From Liolophura sinensis (lineage: Eukaryota > Mollusca > Polyplacophora > Chitonida > Chitonidae), in NCBI RefSeq assembly GCF_032854445.1, contig NC_088305.1:26500628-26564627 (forward strand): a stretch of DNA of 64,000 nt, given 5' to 3'. The position numbers were made by a program, and so were the translations under genes. Positions 25,001-36,701 of this stretch are shown in pieces; positions within the stretch are counted from its first letter, which is position 1; each line of letters starts with the position of its first letter. A model generated the notes under the pieces. It was not told the DNA's origin. It did no database searches and saw nothing but the letters and a program-made list of their open reading frames with translations.

Positions 25001-28000
25001 ATCACAAAATACGGGGCGATGTGGTGAAGAGAGAATGAACTGAGTGACATAGAACTGAGAGCCCCGTTAAACAGAACGGGTAACTAAGAACCTCCATCAC
25101 AAAATGCGGGACGATCTGGTGAGGACAGATTGTGACACAGAACTGAGGGCCCCGTTAAACAGACATTCCACAAACAGATAAGGTAAGCCCGGGTAACCAA
25201 ACAGACCGGGTAACCCCGGGTAACTAAGGACCTCCATCACAAAATAGGGGCGATCTGGTGAAAAATGGATGACTGTTTCTCTCTTACCATTTATCAGCTT
25301 TTTTTTGCGATTTTATTATTATTCCTTACATATTCCTTTGACACCTTTTGCTTTAAGTTGTTTTGGAAATGGATCTTACGATTGGTAACTTGGAACTCCC
25401 ATTCACAGATTATGAGACTCTTTGATCTGGTAAACTTTGATCTAAACCTGTTCAGCATTGCCTTACCTGGTTAGAGTTTTGTATCTCCCCTGCGTACAGT
25501 GGATCGCAGTCTTTCTGGGCGTAGTAAGCGAAAATCACCACTCCAGCGATACAGGTTAGACTGACCATGAGGATAACTCCTATACAATTCATCGCCAAAG
25601 ATCTGTTGAGAAAAGGGTTAATGTCTGCGGTCACTGTGGTTCTCTTCATTCCATATACATATACATGTATACAAGTATAAAAGCACGCTTGATAATAAAA
25701 CTATATTTTTCTATGGTTACATTTTAGGCTTATTGTTGGAATATAATGAGAACATTCGACGGGCCACAGACAATTGTCACTACACGAATCTTTAATACAT
25801 CATTATATCCTATGTCTACACGAGGAAAATTGACAAGTGTCTGTATTTCATCGATTACGTGTGACCATTTACCAACTATCTCACTGTCATGGTTATACCC
25901 TCTATGTTATAAGTCTTTCATTATACTATAGTCAGATTTAAAGGAGAACAAAATTTAAAAACATGACACTATAGGCTGAAAAGAGCACATTTTTTTCTAT
26001 CTGGTGGCCCTGCTGCATAATTTCGCGATTTTTCCTCGCCCAACACGTAAAGCCTGAAAACGGCAAAGCTGGCATAAATTGCTGAGTCCATGGCGTCCTC
26101 CATCTTTAACACCCTGTAATTTATGCTGGGGGTGTGTTGCCTCTGAGCCAATGAGAGTCATTAAAACTGCCGGCTTGTTCGTGTAAACTCGGAACCTACG
26201 TCCAACATTCCAGATTCTCGATCGTCAAGCGGAAAACGAACTGTACTGTTCGCTATCTCCTGGGAAGAAGAGTTTTACCAGAACTGTACTAACTGCACTT
26301 TGGCGGTTTCCGACAGCAATTCTCCTCCTAACAAAGAACACTCCAGGACTAGTACTTAAGCAAAATGGAGTAGCCCACATCGGATTTTTGCGCTGACTTT
26401 ATTTATAATTTATCAACTTGAGGTACATATTGGAATTTTTTTTTATGGCATGCACCTGCGAGGAAATACTTACTCTTTTCAATGGTATTTGATTGATATT
26501 TGAATTTTCCTTTAATTGTGGAGGAAATCGGAGTACCGGTGGTAAACCACGTTCTTTTGGCAGCAATCTGATTTTCACTGGGCGATCTCGATGTCCATGC
26601 CATATTTTAGAAAAGGAAGGAGTCTCCAAACAACTTGACATAAACGACTTAAAAGAGCCGATGAGGGCTGTGAACAGTGCGGGGTTGGGGAATCAAGAAA
26701 ACACCGAAGATGAACTCACACCATCTTCGCTTGACCTTACAAACATAGTTTTCTCTAACGGTGGGAATTAATCGGTTGGCAGTAAACTTGTCCAGATCCG
26801 CTACAGCAAAGCTGCAGTCTGTGAAGCATGCAATAGCAGCCTGTTTGAAAAGAATACAATGAAACGTAAATTTAACGAATAAATCATGGAGTGCACAACA
26901 CTCACAATTGAGCCATCCTGACGGTGGGGAGCGTGGAGTAACGCTGGACGCTGGCCTGGCTGATGGCGAAGGTGGACATTGAACCCACGGTTCCACCCAC
27001 AAACAGGTTCCAGAAAGTGTGTCTAATGGTTGGGTCCGGGTTAAAACTTAGGGCGGAAAGGGGATCATTTAGTGAGATAGTGTCATGAAATAACGCCATT
27101 GTTAAACAATGTACAGATTATCCATGTTTGAAAAGTAAAAATATTGTACTGCTGATCTTTGTCATTACTAAATACTTCCTCAGTAATACGATTATTATGT
27201 AAGCACGTCAAAAACATGGTTAATCAAATGAAAACATGGTTCATTTGATTAGCGCGCTAAAGCAGCGTAATGACCCAGGAGTCTCTCACCAATGCAGTCG
27301 CTGTGAGTTCAAGTCTAGCTCATGCTGGCTTCCTCTCTGGCAGTACATGGGAAGGTCTGTCAACAACCTGGGGATGGTCGTGGGTTTCCCGCGGGCTGTG
27401 CCCGGTTTCCACCCACCACAATGCTAGCCGCCGTCGTATAAGTGAAATATTCTTGAGTAAGACCAAACAAACAAACAAATAAATAAATAAATAAATAAAT
27501 AATGTTCATTGCTTTCATTGGTCACATGTTTCTCGGTAAAATATGCCAGAAACATACGTATCTGTTTTTTTTGGCTCAGTATTGCTTGCAACTGTTACAT
27601 TACTTCGTTCAGATCTAAATGGTGTTACCCATATGACAGAACAATCCACGTTAACCCCAAGCATCCATTCATTCACATGATGGTATGGTGGCATTATGCC
27701 CTTAAATTCAAACCAAAAAGTATCATGATTGCTATTTTCAAAATACGTCTTACACGAGTTCTCAGTGGTTAATGATGAGCAATGGTCTCGAGCTTGCTAA
27801 GTACATCATATGACCTTTTGAAGCCGGCTTCCACAAAAATGAACGATCCATCTACAGTGCAAAGCCTTGACCTCGCGATAGTACACGGTTTCTAACGGCA
27901 CGGTACTGTTAAGACCAAAATTGACAAGTACTTTGTGGCATCTGTTCTGTACTTTGTGACAATTTGATGTCAGTACAACACAGTTAATGGCTGTATGGTG

Positions 28001-31000
28001 CAGTTCAGTGATGGGTTATAGTCTTGTTCTGCTGGAAAGCATCGTGAAGCAGATGCCCGGTAAGCTCTACTGTGTGGTAGTGAGCCATACAATATAGTGT
28101 ACTAGCTGGACAGACCTTCATGGTTATAGTACGGTCCGGCTGCTGCTTACAGTAATATGTGGTTGTAAGACAACAGCACCGTGTATCAGCTGAAATAATG
28201 TTTTGCTTACAGTTTTGCTTGCAGCAATGTGCACGCGGTTATGAGACATACAGTACCACACAGTACCGTGCTGATGCTACTCAGTTAAGTACAGTTGTGA
28301 GACATACCGTACCATGTACCAGCTGCATAACACCGGGCTGTTACGGTACAGTACCATGCGGCTGTTATTTGAAATTGAAAATTTGAGTCGACCTTTCTGA
28401 TCAGTACCGTTCAGTCACCTGTCAGTACCATGAGGCATTACTTTTGCTATGTTCTCGGTCTACATGTACCTGGGGAATTTTATCCGACCCCAGTCTTCAT
28501 TTAACTTCCACACTTCTCCAAACCCTCCCACAGATATAGTTCCCTAAGAATTAGAAAAAAAACCATTTATTATTTTGTTTATTTGACAGGAACATTTCAC
28601 ACTGAAGACAAATCCTTGAGGAAACCGTGTATCTGAGAAACATCCTGACATAAAGCCGCATGCAAACTGAACTGAACTGAACTGAACGAACTGGATTTAA
28701 CTAGGCATTTATGTGATATTAATATTCAATTTCGTTAGTTGAAGCTACTTCCATAATTGTCGAATGGACAATATTGAATTCTTACCTACATTTCGGAAGA
28801 TTGCATTTTTTTTTAGAAATGTGATTAGCTGTTTAAATTTTTTCAAGCTAACAATCCTGTTACCTATCAGATTTTAATGCCTTAATCTAATATTACGTCG
28901 GAATACATGTTCTAATTCAAAATCTTTAGCGATTGTAAATAGAGGATATTACCTGTATTACAACAGCTAGAAGACCAGTTAACATTACCACAGCCTGGAA
29001 AACATCAGTCCACACTACAGCTTTCATGCCGCCCTGAGAACAGTAAGACATAAAAGACTTACAGAGTGGTAGAGCTTCGAATTAGAACTCTTTTGTCTCG
29101 AAAGTTCTACTGTATGATCAGACCTGTTCAAAATGTTTAGGCTAATGATAGAGAAAATTAAGGAGCTGAGCGGGTGTGAACTTGAGAAGTTTCTAAAGGA
29201 AAGAGTTTTCATTTTGTGCCTCTGGAACACAGTCGGATAGAAGAGTTCGAACCCGAAACTCCCCACGCTCTCTTGTCAGTTTACTTCCGTGAGGGTTTTA
29301 CATGTATTTGTAAGTCTTCACGTGAGTGCTTAAATGGTGGCAACTTACACGCGTTGTAGCTTAAACCGAATTTGTTTTTTTTTTTTAAAAAATGCCTGTT
29401 GCGATGTAAATAGCAATTTATTAGACCGGCTTAGAATAACTTTTCTTGTCTTACTGTTACCGTGGACGTATACATGGAGGTAATACGTTATAACAAATGC
29501 TGTGTTGTCTTAAAATTTCATAAGCACATGAAATCAAGGCAACGGGACCAAGTCTCGGATCTTGATAGTCCACCAGCACAATCCTGGTTTATGCAGGCAT
29601 GAAGTAAAAAAATACTGCTGCAGGTTACAGAGGAAAATCAGAACAATTTTGCTCTCTGTACGACACATTTTCTGAGATTAATACATTAAACGTTGCTACT
29701 ATGAACAGCATTCATGGTGATTCACGATAAGGTCACAAACTGTATCTTTTCACCTTATTCCTTTCGTCAAAACATTTATTTTTAATCTTAAACCTCTGCC
29801 AAACATATATTAGTTACACTGTCCATCCACAGCTCGTCGTATCACCGTTAATACCGCGTGGCTCGCCATTTAGGGATTAAAACCCATGACTTTGAGCAGC
29901 TAAATCCAGCAAGTTGGTGGATTGTTGGTGGTGATGTACATATTATCTGCATCAGCCATTTCATAGAAACACTACAGCATTGAGAGTAAAACCAGAGCGG
30001 CGAAGATATGATAGTTGGCAAAGGGTTACACGTAACTGGTAAAATACGGTCTCTTGTCAATTTATCTCATTTGAGGGTGTTCCTGTAGGCCTAAATGCCT
30101 AAACAAGTTACACGCTATCTGGAATCATGGTTTAAGCAGAATTAGGTAAAAAAGAACGTTTAGAATGGTAATTGTTTAGAATACAAACCAGTGTTGTGTA
30201 GAATGTCGCCACGAGGCCAACGATGATAATGGTAGCCCAGTCCGGAAATTTGGTCACTGAGGAAAACAGTATATATGAGTGGACATAAATCGCAGTCTAA
30301 AAGACGCTCATTCAGTTTAATCAGAAGTACATAAATACAGCAAAGTATGCACACAGCTCTCTATATATGATTCCTTCCATCTAGGTACCCCCGCTCCATA
30401 CTGATTGATGCATACAGTCATAGCAAATAGCATCGATCTAAAACTCCTTTCAGTAGGGAAACTGACAGTACTTGCTTATCCTGACATGCAAAATGCAAAT
30501 TATTTCCCATAATTCTTCAGTATCACCTTGTGTGTTTAGTAGCATCGCCCCAGCGACGTATCAGGAGAGTACAGACATGAGAATAAGCATTTAAGGTAGT
30601 GGCAAACTTCTCTCTATTTATGTAGTTCTTGTGTAACGCAAACATTTAACGGCGTTAAAGGAAAGACAATGGACGAAAATGAAAAACGGCGTTAAAGGAA
30701 AGACAATACAGCAATATGAAACACGGCGTTAAAGGAAAGACGAAAGAACAATATGAAACCTAATTAACTTTAATCAATAGGCAAACTTGCGCTCAAAGAT
30801 TTAGCTTTGTGGTACCGTTCTTTGCCATTTCTGTACAAAACCTAATATCAACACGTATACAGTAAGATACAATTTCCTATCAGGATTAATTCTGTGCATT
30901 TTTAAAGCTTAATTAAGTTTTAAGATGGCAAAGCTGTATTTTATTATTTCCTTTTCAGACAATAGTGCATGTCAGTCGATGGCCGAATTCATCCATAACA

Positions 31001-34000
31001 TGTGCACTCATTTGACCTTGTAAGTTATTTGTTTCTGGCGAAGTGAGTGAGTGAGTGAGTGCTTGGGGTTTAACGTCGTACTCAACAATTATTCAGTCAT
31101 ATGACGACGAAGGAATCATTAGGGTGCATGCACGTGTAATGTGCCTCCTTGTTGCAGGACGGATTTCCACCGCTCTTTTATTTAGTGCTGCATCACTTAG
31201 ACGACTTACCGAAGGCAAGTAAGCCGCCCCGCTCGAGCCATTATACTGATACGGGTCAACCAGTCGTTGCACTATCCCCTTCATGCTGAACGCCAAGCGA
31301 GGAAGTTACAACTTCCTCTTTTAAAGTCTTAGGTGTGACTCGACCCAGGATTGATCCTGGATCTACCGGTCCCGAAGCGGACGCTCTACCAACTGTGCTA
31401 TCCGGGCCGGTCCTGTTTCTGGCGAAGCATAATATTTCATTCTGAACATCGCACCATGATTTGTACAGCTGGAGGGAGCGTAAATGGTTATTCTACCACT
31501 TTTAAATGAAGCTGATAACACCACAGCGAAGTTCTACTAATGATTTTAATGAAACATTTAGGGCAAAAACATTGGAATTGTCTTGGCATTAACATTTTTT
31601 CAAAACTGAGAAATGTCTTTCGTAGATCGAATGACCTTGTAGTGCGACATACCTGCTTCCAAAGCTGTGGATGGAGCATAAGATGCTATTCCCATATACA
31701 GAACCTGGAATATAAATAATACAACGAACTGCTTTACAAACTGTTTCTTTTATGTTTAAAAAATAACTGACCAAATTATGCATCAAATGAAATAGGATGT
31801 GGCAAACGTTACTGGATCATCTTTTAAGAAACATCTTTATTACATACTTAAAATGTTCCCGTCACTATTGGAAATATTTGTCCTTCAGTACACAAGCAGA
31901 ATATTTACGGTTTGGAACGGCTTGAACAGTAAAACAACGCAAACAATAAAGGCAAGATGCACACAAATTACAGTGCTGACATTTGCTTTCACAATGTTTT
32001 AAGCGATGTTCATGGATAGCATATTAAACAATATATTTATTTATTTGATTGGTGTTTTACGCCGTACTCAAGAATATTTCACTTTATTAAACAATTTAAA
32101 ATGTGAGGAAATCATTAGGCCTACTAAACCCGGAATTGAAAAGCGTATATCTAAGACAGCTTGAAATTCCTCAGAAAAGGTAGACGTTTTATGTGTGACT
32201 TGAACTATATACAACCAAAACCAAAAATTCAATGTCAGTCTATTATGTTCAATATAACAGACGGTAGCATGGAGAGTAAAGCCAGGGCAGCAACGACAGT
32301 GTGACAAATAATCACCCGTAACCGGTGAAATATGGCTACACCATAGAGAGTAAATCCAGAGCAGCGACGACAGTGCGATAGCTGGCAAATGGCCACACAC
32401 AACCGGTGAAATATGACTACAGCAGAGAGAGTAAATCCAGAGAAACGACGACAGTGCGATAGTTGCAAAATGGCCACACGCAACCGGTGAAATATGACTA
32501 CAGCATAGAGAGTAAATCCAGAGCAGCGACGACAGCGTGACAAATGGTCACACGCAACCAGTGAAATATCACTACAGCATAGAGAGTAAATCCAAAGCAG
32601 CGATGACAGTGTGATAGTTGACAAATGGTCACTGGTAACCGGTGAAATTCGACCCCTCGCCAGTTTACCTCAGTTAGGGTTTTATTCTAATTTTTCGTGT
32701 AAATGCTAAAATATGATCAACTTATAAACTCCCAAGCCGCGTGGCTTAAGCAGAATTCAGTATGAAATGAAGTGATGTGAATTGCAGTATATTATACGTC
32801 ACTGGTCTAGAATTATTCCAGATACAGTGATCTCACCACATTTAACGGAAATTACCTGCTGGAGAAGCATGATCGTGGCACCGACCAGCTTTGCTGCTCG
32901 ATGTTGAAACCGCCTTTCCAAGTACTGGCAATACAAAAGCATACAATGTATTTATTTATTTCAGTGCATGGGAAAAGTACATTGTGGGCATGCTGAGGAA
33001 TTTTGACCACCTGACCACCGATAGATGTATGTCTGAAAACCATTGTCCTTGGCCAGATAACCGTTGAGATCGAATACCAACAAGAACGCGTTAAATGATT
33101 GAGCCAGGTCGTGGTCTGATTTGTTGTATCAAGTTTTCAAGCGCCAACCTCTTGTGTATATCACCTTTGGAGAAGGTCTGTTGTGAAATGTACCACTGCA
33201 CTGCAGTTATAGGTACTATAAATTATTCCATTTGCTGATACACAAACAAACTGAATTATGGCGCTTATCTTGATGTTTTGATTATATATATACATATCAA
33301 GATAAGCTCAATATTTCAGTTTGTTTGTGTATGTAAAAAACTAGTTTCACCGTATCTTGACGGTTCTTCAGAACTTTTTTATGTCAACATATTTTGCGAC
33401 AGACATATAGCGCAATCTACCTGCATGTATATATACCTGTCGCAAAATCTTAACTTCCACATAAACCGACATACCACAATGAATATCAACCGTCAAGTGC
33501 AGCACGGAGTGCAGAATAGTGATATTTTACTCAATACAAACCCGTCCATGTCAGTGGTACCAAGTTAAAAATAAGTTTTTGAAAACCATGTCAACAATAT
33601 CAAAAGTAGGCTAATGGTTACCAGGGGCTTAATACTTACATGTACATAACTTATATCCATACTAACCAACGAATTTGCGTAAAATCTAAACTATAACTTC
33701 GACATTCATCTACCACAGTCGATCAAAAAACGAATGAGTGACCAACAAAATTCGCTGTATAGTTGCTCCAGCAGAAATGTCTATTGACATCATTGTGGCC
33801 TTTTAGTATTTATTTATTTAGTTGATATTAATTGTTATTGCCTTGGTATACAACATAAAATAGTAAATGTACATTGTATGTAACATTTGTGTGTGGTTAC
33901 CGTTCTTTGTCACGTACATGTATGGTAATTTGTGTGTGATTACCGTTCTGTATCACGTATGGTAATTTGTGTGTGGTTACCGTTCTGTATCACGTATGGT

Positions 34001-36701
34001 AATTTGTGTGTGGTTACCGTTCTGTGTCATGTATGGTAATTTGTGTGTGGTTACCGTTCTGTGTCACGTATGGTAATTTATGTGTGGTTACCGTTGTCTG
34101 TCACGTACATGTATGGTAATTTGTGTGTGGTTACCGTTCTGTGTCACGTACATGTATGGTAATTTGTGTGTGGTTACCGTTCTGTGTCACGTACATGTAT
34201 GGTAATTTGTGTGTGGTTACCGTTCTGTGTCACGTAAGGTAATTTGTGAGTGGTTACCGTTCTGTGTCACGTAAGGTAATTTGTGAGTGGTTACCGTTCT
34301 GTGTCAGGCACATGCATGGTAATTTGTGTGTGGTTACCGTTCTGTGTCACGTACATGTATGGTAATTTGTGTGGGGTTACCGTTCTTTGTCACGTATGGT
34401 AAATTGTGTGTTTGGTTACCGTTCTGTGTCACGTACATGTATGGTAATTTGTGTGTGGTTAGCGTTCTGTGTCACGTACATGTATGGTAATATGTGTGGT
34501 TACCGTTCTTTGTCACGTAAGGTAATTTCTGTGTGATTACCGTCCTGTGTCACGTCCGGTAACCGTTATGCTTGGAAAAAGCAACAAAGTCATAAAACAA
34601 TGGTTTTTATTCTCGAGTGTAAAGCAATGTATTTTTAATTAATGAGCGTGCAAGCACAATGGTTAATGCATGTCACTAAGAACGGTCAGCTCTACACAAA
34701 TGTTGCGTAAACTCCTAATTATTGGTTACATTCAAAGGGCATACTGCTTTAAATTGACAACACAGATAAATGAAAAGATTCCCCGTTGTAATTCAACAGA
34801 GAAATTTCCAGGCCACACATCTGCCAGTATTTGCCGTTGTAAATTTTCGATTTTTATAACGTTGAAAATCAGTGTTCATACCATCCAATAACGCCACATA
34901 CCCAATAAATGAAATTCATTTATCTTTATACACTTTTACACAATGGTACTACCAGAATATCGGAAATCATTTCATAGAAACAATCATGTGTCGTTTATAA
35001 AAAAAAATCTGCAAGAAGGTTCTGAATTTAATTATTTATTTATTTGATTGTTGTTTTACGGCGTACTTAAGAATATTTCACTTATACGACGGCGGCCAGC
35101 ATTATGGTGGGAGGAAACCGGGCAGAACCCGGAAGAAACCCACGACCATCCGTTGGTTGCTGGAGGTCTGAATTAAAACAACCCTGAATCTTATCCAGGT
35201 CGCCATTGAACCAGCAAAATTCCTCGAGAGATCTCTTAATCTGAACATTAACGATACAATTTCTAACCTGTTTTATTGTTAAATATAGAATTTATCACCA
35301 ATATATAAATATTCCAACGTTTGTAGAAATATATTTCCTTTTGGCAGGTAAATAATTGATCTGAAAAAGAGTACAGACATGTGTTTAAAGTACTAAAACA
35401 TATCCCAAGCGCACAGGGGACGGTAGAGTACGTGTATTTTGCGTGTAGTGTTGGAAATTAATGTGGCTTTTTTATCTGGTTTGACATTTTTACGTGTGAC
35501 AAATGCTATTTAAATAAAATGAATGGTGATGACTTGACCTTCATTGAAATCCTTCCTTCGTTTAATGGCGGAAGATCACGCCGACAGCCAATGTGTGTGA
35601 GAACACAAACCAATATCTGTCCACTTTAAATCTAAGCCTTTATGCACTCATTTTGAAGAAATAAACAGTGTGGGACGTAATATGAACACGAATACATCAA
35701 CCTGCTTCATTTTAGTACAGAATACTTTATTACGTGCGTAATTTGCTTTGCTTCGATTAATTTATCTTCTTGTTTATCTATTTTGTTCGTTTCATTGTTT
35801 GCTTACGGCTCGACGTTGGTTTAAACATTACTGATGTCATATCACCACGGCGTCAACTTGTAGAAGGTAGGTCCCATTGTGAAAACATTTATATTGCTGC
35901 CTAATTGGAAAGCCATGTACAAGACACCAGACAGGATGTCTCACTAAGTAACAGTATTCACGTATTGACACCTGGCCAACCAGAGCTTGGCCACGATGTC
36001 TGAGATTCCAAATGAGTGAAGTATCAGATTTTCCAGTTTAAGCGTATAGGCATGACATGACCAGGTGTGTAAATTGTTTATTTATTGGTTGATTGTTGAA
36101 CGCCGTGTTCAAGAATTTTTCGTACGTCTGCAGTCTAGTTCATGGTTGTAGGAAACCGGAGTACCCGGGGTAAACCATTGTTCTTATCCCAGTGCGTCTA
36201 TCCGACAAGCATCATGACTTGAAGGCACAGATGTACAACCGAGAGATAGATTCGAGACAGCGACATAAACGATTCGATCGACTGGGAGGAGAACATTGTT
36301 TTAGCCCAGTTAGCCATCAAGAGACCCGTGGACAATTAGAGCCTCTGTGATACCCTTACCTCGTATGAGCTGGTCAGCTTCAAGGGATGCAGCATCGGAA
36401 CAAAGATAATGGCAGCTAATAAGTTGGCCATACTCATACCACCAGCTAACATCCAGTACTCCGTCCCAGCCGTGTACATCTCTGCCGGCGTGCCGAGGAT
36501 TAAAATTGCAGAAATAAAGGACACCAGAATAGAGACTGATATCGGCAGCAGCCTCATATTGCGGTCGGCCATAAGGAACTCTTTGGTGGTCTTCTGCTTC
36601 CCGCCGGTAAAGGCGTAGAAAAGACCGATGCCCGCGGATATGACTAGCATAAGGGCAAAAACCACGTAATCCCACGGCCCAAAGACGCGTACATCCGTCA
36701 T
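19054..36701 (-). CDS. SLC5-family sodium-coupled solute (monocarboxylate-type) transporter, - paralogue, complete
   Basis: Fifteen exons, all with AG acceptors and GT donors and consistent phase: 36701-36360, 32924-32856, 31704-31653, 30256-30189, 29033-28953, 28543-28470, 27046-26906, 25602-25467, 24125-23927, 23533-23463, 22902-22816, 22203-22049, 21435-21335, 20538-20411, 19266-19054 (TGA). They sum to 1917 bases, 638 residues, a normal SLC5 length. Residues 1-114 hold [21 protein letters not shown] (first helix; 20 of its residues are [20 protein letters not shown]), EFLMADRNM and LGTPAEMY. Exon 5 has [13 protein letters not shown], exon 9 [20 protein letters not shown], and exon 14 a Cys-rich segment CRCG. 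The ATG at 36701 follows an in-frame TGA eight codons upstream, so it is the likely start. CTTTTTTGACCAG just upstream could be the acceptor of a 5' UTR intron. Role by family: Na+-driven uptake at the plasma membrane. Substrate is uncertain (SLC5A8/A12 favoured; A5 and A6 possible). Donor of exon 10 is GTCCTT, weaker than the GTAATT of the paralogue. Confidence 0.93.
19700..19895 (+). repeat. SINE A 3' part with (CAAT)n/(CACT)n/(AAAT)n tail
   Basis: GCAACCTGCGGATGGTCGTG to GGCGTAAAACACCAATC, followed by expanded tetranucleotide repeats. Confidence 0.85.
19911..20130 (+). repeat. Family D element, one unit plus right flank
   Basis: AGAGAGTAAAACCAGAGCAG, then CAATTTACCTCGGTTAGGGT, and CTAAGAAGAATTAGGTAAAA at the right. 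Confidence 0.8.
22950..23110 (-). repeat. Family C interspersed repeat (old)
   Basis: GGAAACCGGCGAGTGCCCGT, then GTAAACCACCGACCTTTGGC and AAGTTATTGACGAGC. Related wording occurs at about 280-505, 1985-2110, 5285-5345, 15540-15600, 21640-21720, 26515-26590 and 36110-36230. Copies are heavily diverged and ends cannot be set. Confidence 0.55.
23927..24125 (-). CDS. Exon 9 of the - SLC5 gene (sodium-site helix), intact
   Basis: The exon is 199 bases and in frame, running from [14 protein letters not shown] through [15 protein letters not shown] to ITKGLG. Only 9 substitutions separate it from the + copy's exon 9 (plus the + copy's inserted base), and only one falls in the first 104 bases. Other exons of the pair are far more diverged. 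It is the end unit of a long array of partial copies of itself. Confidence 0.9.
24126..25262 (-). repeat. Irregular tandem array of partial exon-9 units in intron 8 of the - SLC5 gene
   Basis: On the + strand GATCTGGTGA-type acceptor complements occur near 24124, 24236, 24339, 24479, 24588, 24700, 24803, 24905, 25018 (mutated to GATGTGGTGA), 25113 and 25252. Spacing varies from about 95 to 140 bases. Units are the same intron-end plus half-exon-9 segment as in the + gene, but with deletions, internal duplications of the GGGTAACC part and many substitutions. Longer blocks recur: one starting TGCGGGACGATCTGG at about 24331 recurs about 774 bases on, which indicates higher-order duplication. Confidence 0.88.
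27248..27502 (+). repeat. SINE A copy, near full length
   Basis: ATTAGCGCGCTAAAGCAGCG, CCAGGAGTCTCTCACC, TGTGCCCGG and an (AAAT)n tail; it lies in intron 6 of the - SLC5 gene. Confidence 0.85.
29970..30160 (+). repeat. Family D element, one unit plus right flank
   Basis: GAGAGTAAAACCAGAGCGGC, CGTAACTGGTAAAATACGGT and right end GTTTAAGCAGAATTAGGTAA. A right-flank-only remnant is at about 29270-29400. Confidence 0.78.
30645..30760 (+). repeat. Three-copy tandem repeat, about 37 bp
   Basis: ACGGCGTTAAAGGAAAGACA at about 30650, 30687 and 30723. Confidence 0.85.
31045..31410 (-). repeat. SINE B copy, apparently full length, tRNA-like head
   Basis: On the minus strand it starts GGACCGGCCCGGATAGCACA, GTTGGTAGAGCGTCCGCTTC (box A), then a degenerate box B (GGTAGATCCAGG), a body with CTTGCCTTCGGTAAGTCGTC, TCGTCGTCATATGACTGAAT and a 3' end TTAAACCCCAAGCACTCACT with (CACT)n. 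The head looks like a tRNA but lacks a clean box B, so it is a SINE, not a working tRNA gene. Confidence 0.85.
32031..32090 (-). repeat. SINE A tail fragment
   Basis: TTTATTTATTTGATTGGTGT, TTTACGCCGTACTCAAGAAT, ATTTCACTT only; strongly 5'-truncated. Confidence 0.75.
32262..32820 (+). repeat. Family D element: about five 81-bp units plus right flank
   Basis: Units at 32262-32640, then a right flank with CAGTTTACCTCAGTTAGGGT, TTTATTCTAA and GTGGCTTAAGCAGAATTCAG. The flank is shared with single-unit copies at 19911 and 29970. Confidence 0.85.
33239..33332. repeat. Imperfect inverted repeat (about 35-bp arms)
   Basis: Left arm ATACACAAACAAACTGAATT, ATGGCGCTTATCTTGA (33239-33273) pairs with the right arm TCAAGATAAGCTCAATATTT, CAGTTTGTTTGTGTAT (33297-33332) around an A/T-rich loop of about 22 bases. 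A MITE-like or hairpin relic. Confidence 0.8.
33890..34565 (+). repeat. Minisatellite with 37- and 43-bp units (about 17 copies)
   Basis: Unit GGTAATTTGTGTGTGGTTAC, CGTTCTGTGTCACGTA, with or without an extra ACATGT-type insert. Units with and without the insert are mixed along the array. It lies in intron 1 of the - SLC5 gene. Confidence 0.92.
35026..35166 (-). repeat. SINE A copy, 3' part
   Basis: Tail and body up to CCATCCGTTGGTTGCTG, in intron 1 of the - SLC5 gene. Confidence 0.82.
36360..36701 (-). CDS. Exon 1 of the - SLC5 gene (N-terminus and first helices)
   Basis: A 342-base exon encoding 114 residues beginning [15 protein letters not shown] and ending at SSYE before a GTAAGG donor, phase 0. 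It covers the first helix, the EFLMADR loop, a second helix and [16 protein letters not shown], all typical of the SLC5A5/6/8/12 branch. It is the only copy of this exon in the window, as the + paralogue's exon 1 is not present. Confidence 0.93.

Noticed and set aside
30600-30760. CRISPR-like repeats
   Set aside because: Three 37-bp direct repeats without unique spacers of fixed length in an animal intron; an ordinary tandem repeat.
32068-32624. Repeating frames rich in [13 protein letters not shown]-like residues
   Set aside because: Translation of the family D 81-bp (27-codon) tandem repeat; the same is seen at 37354-37728.
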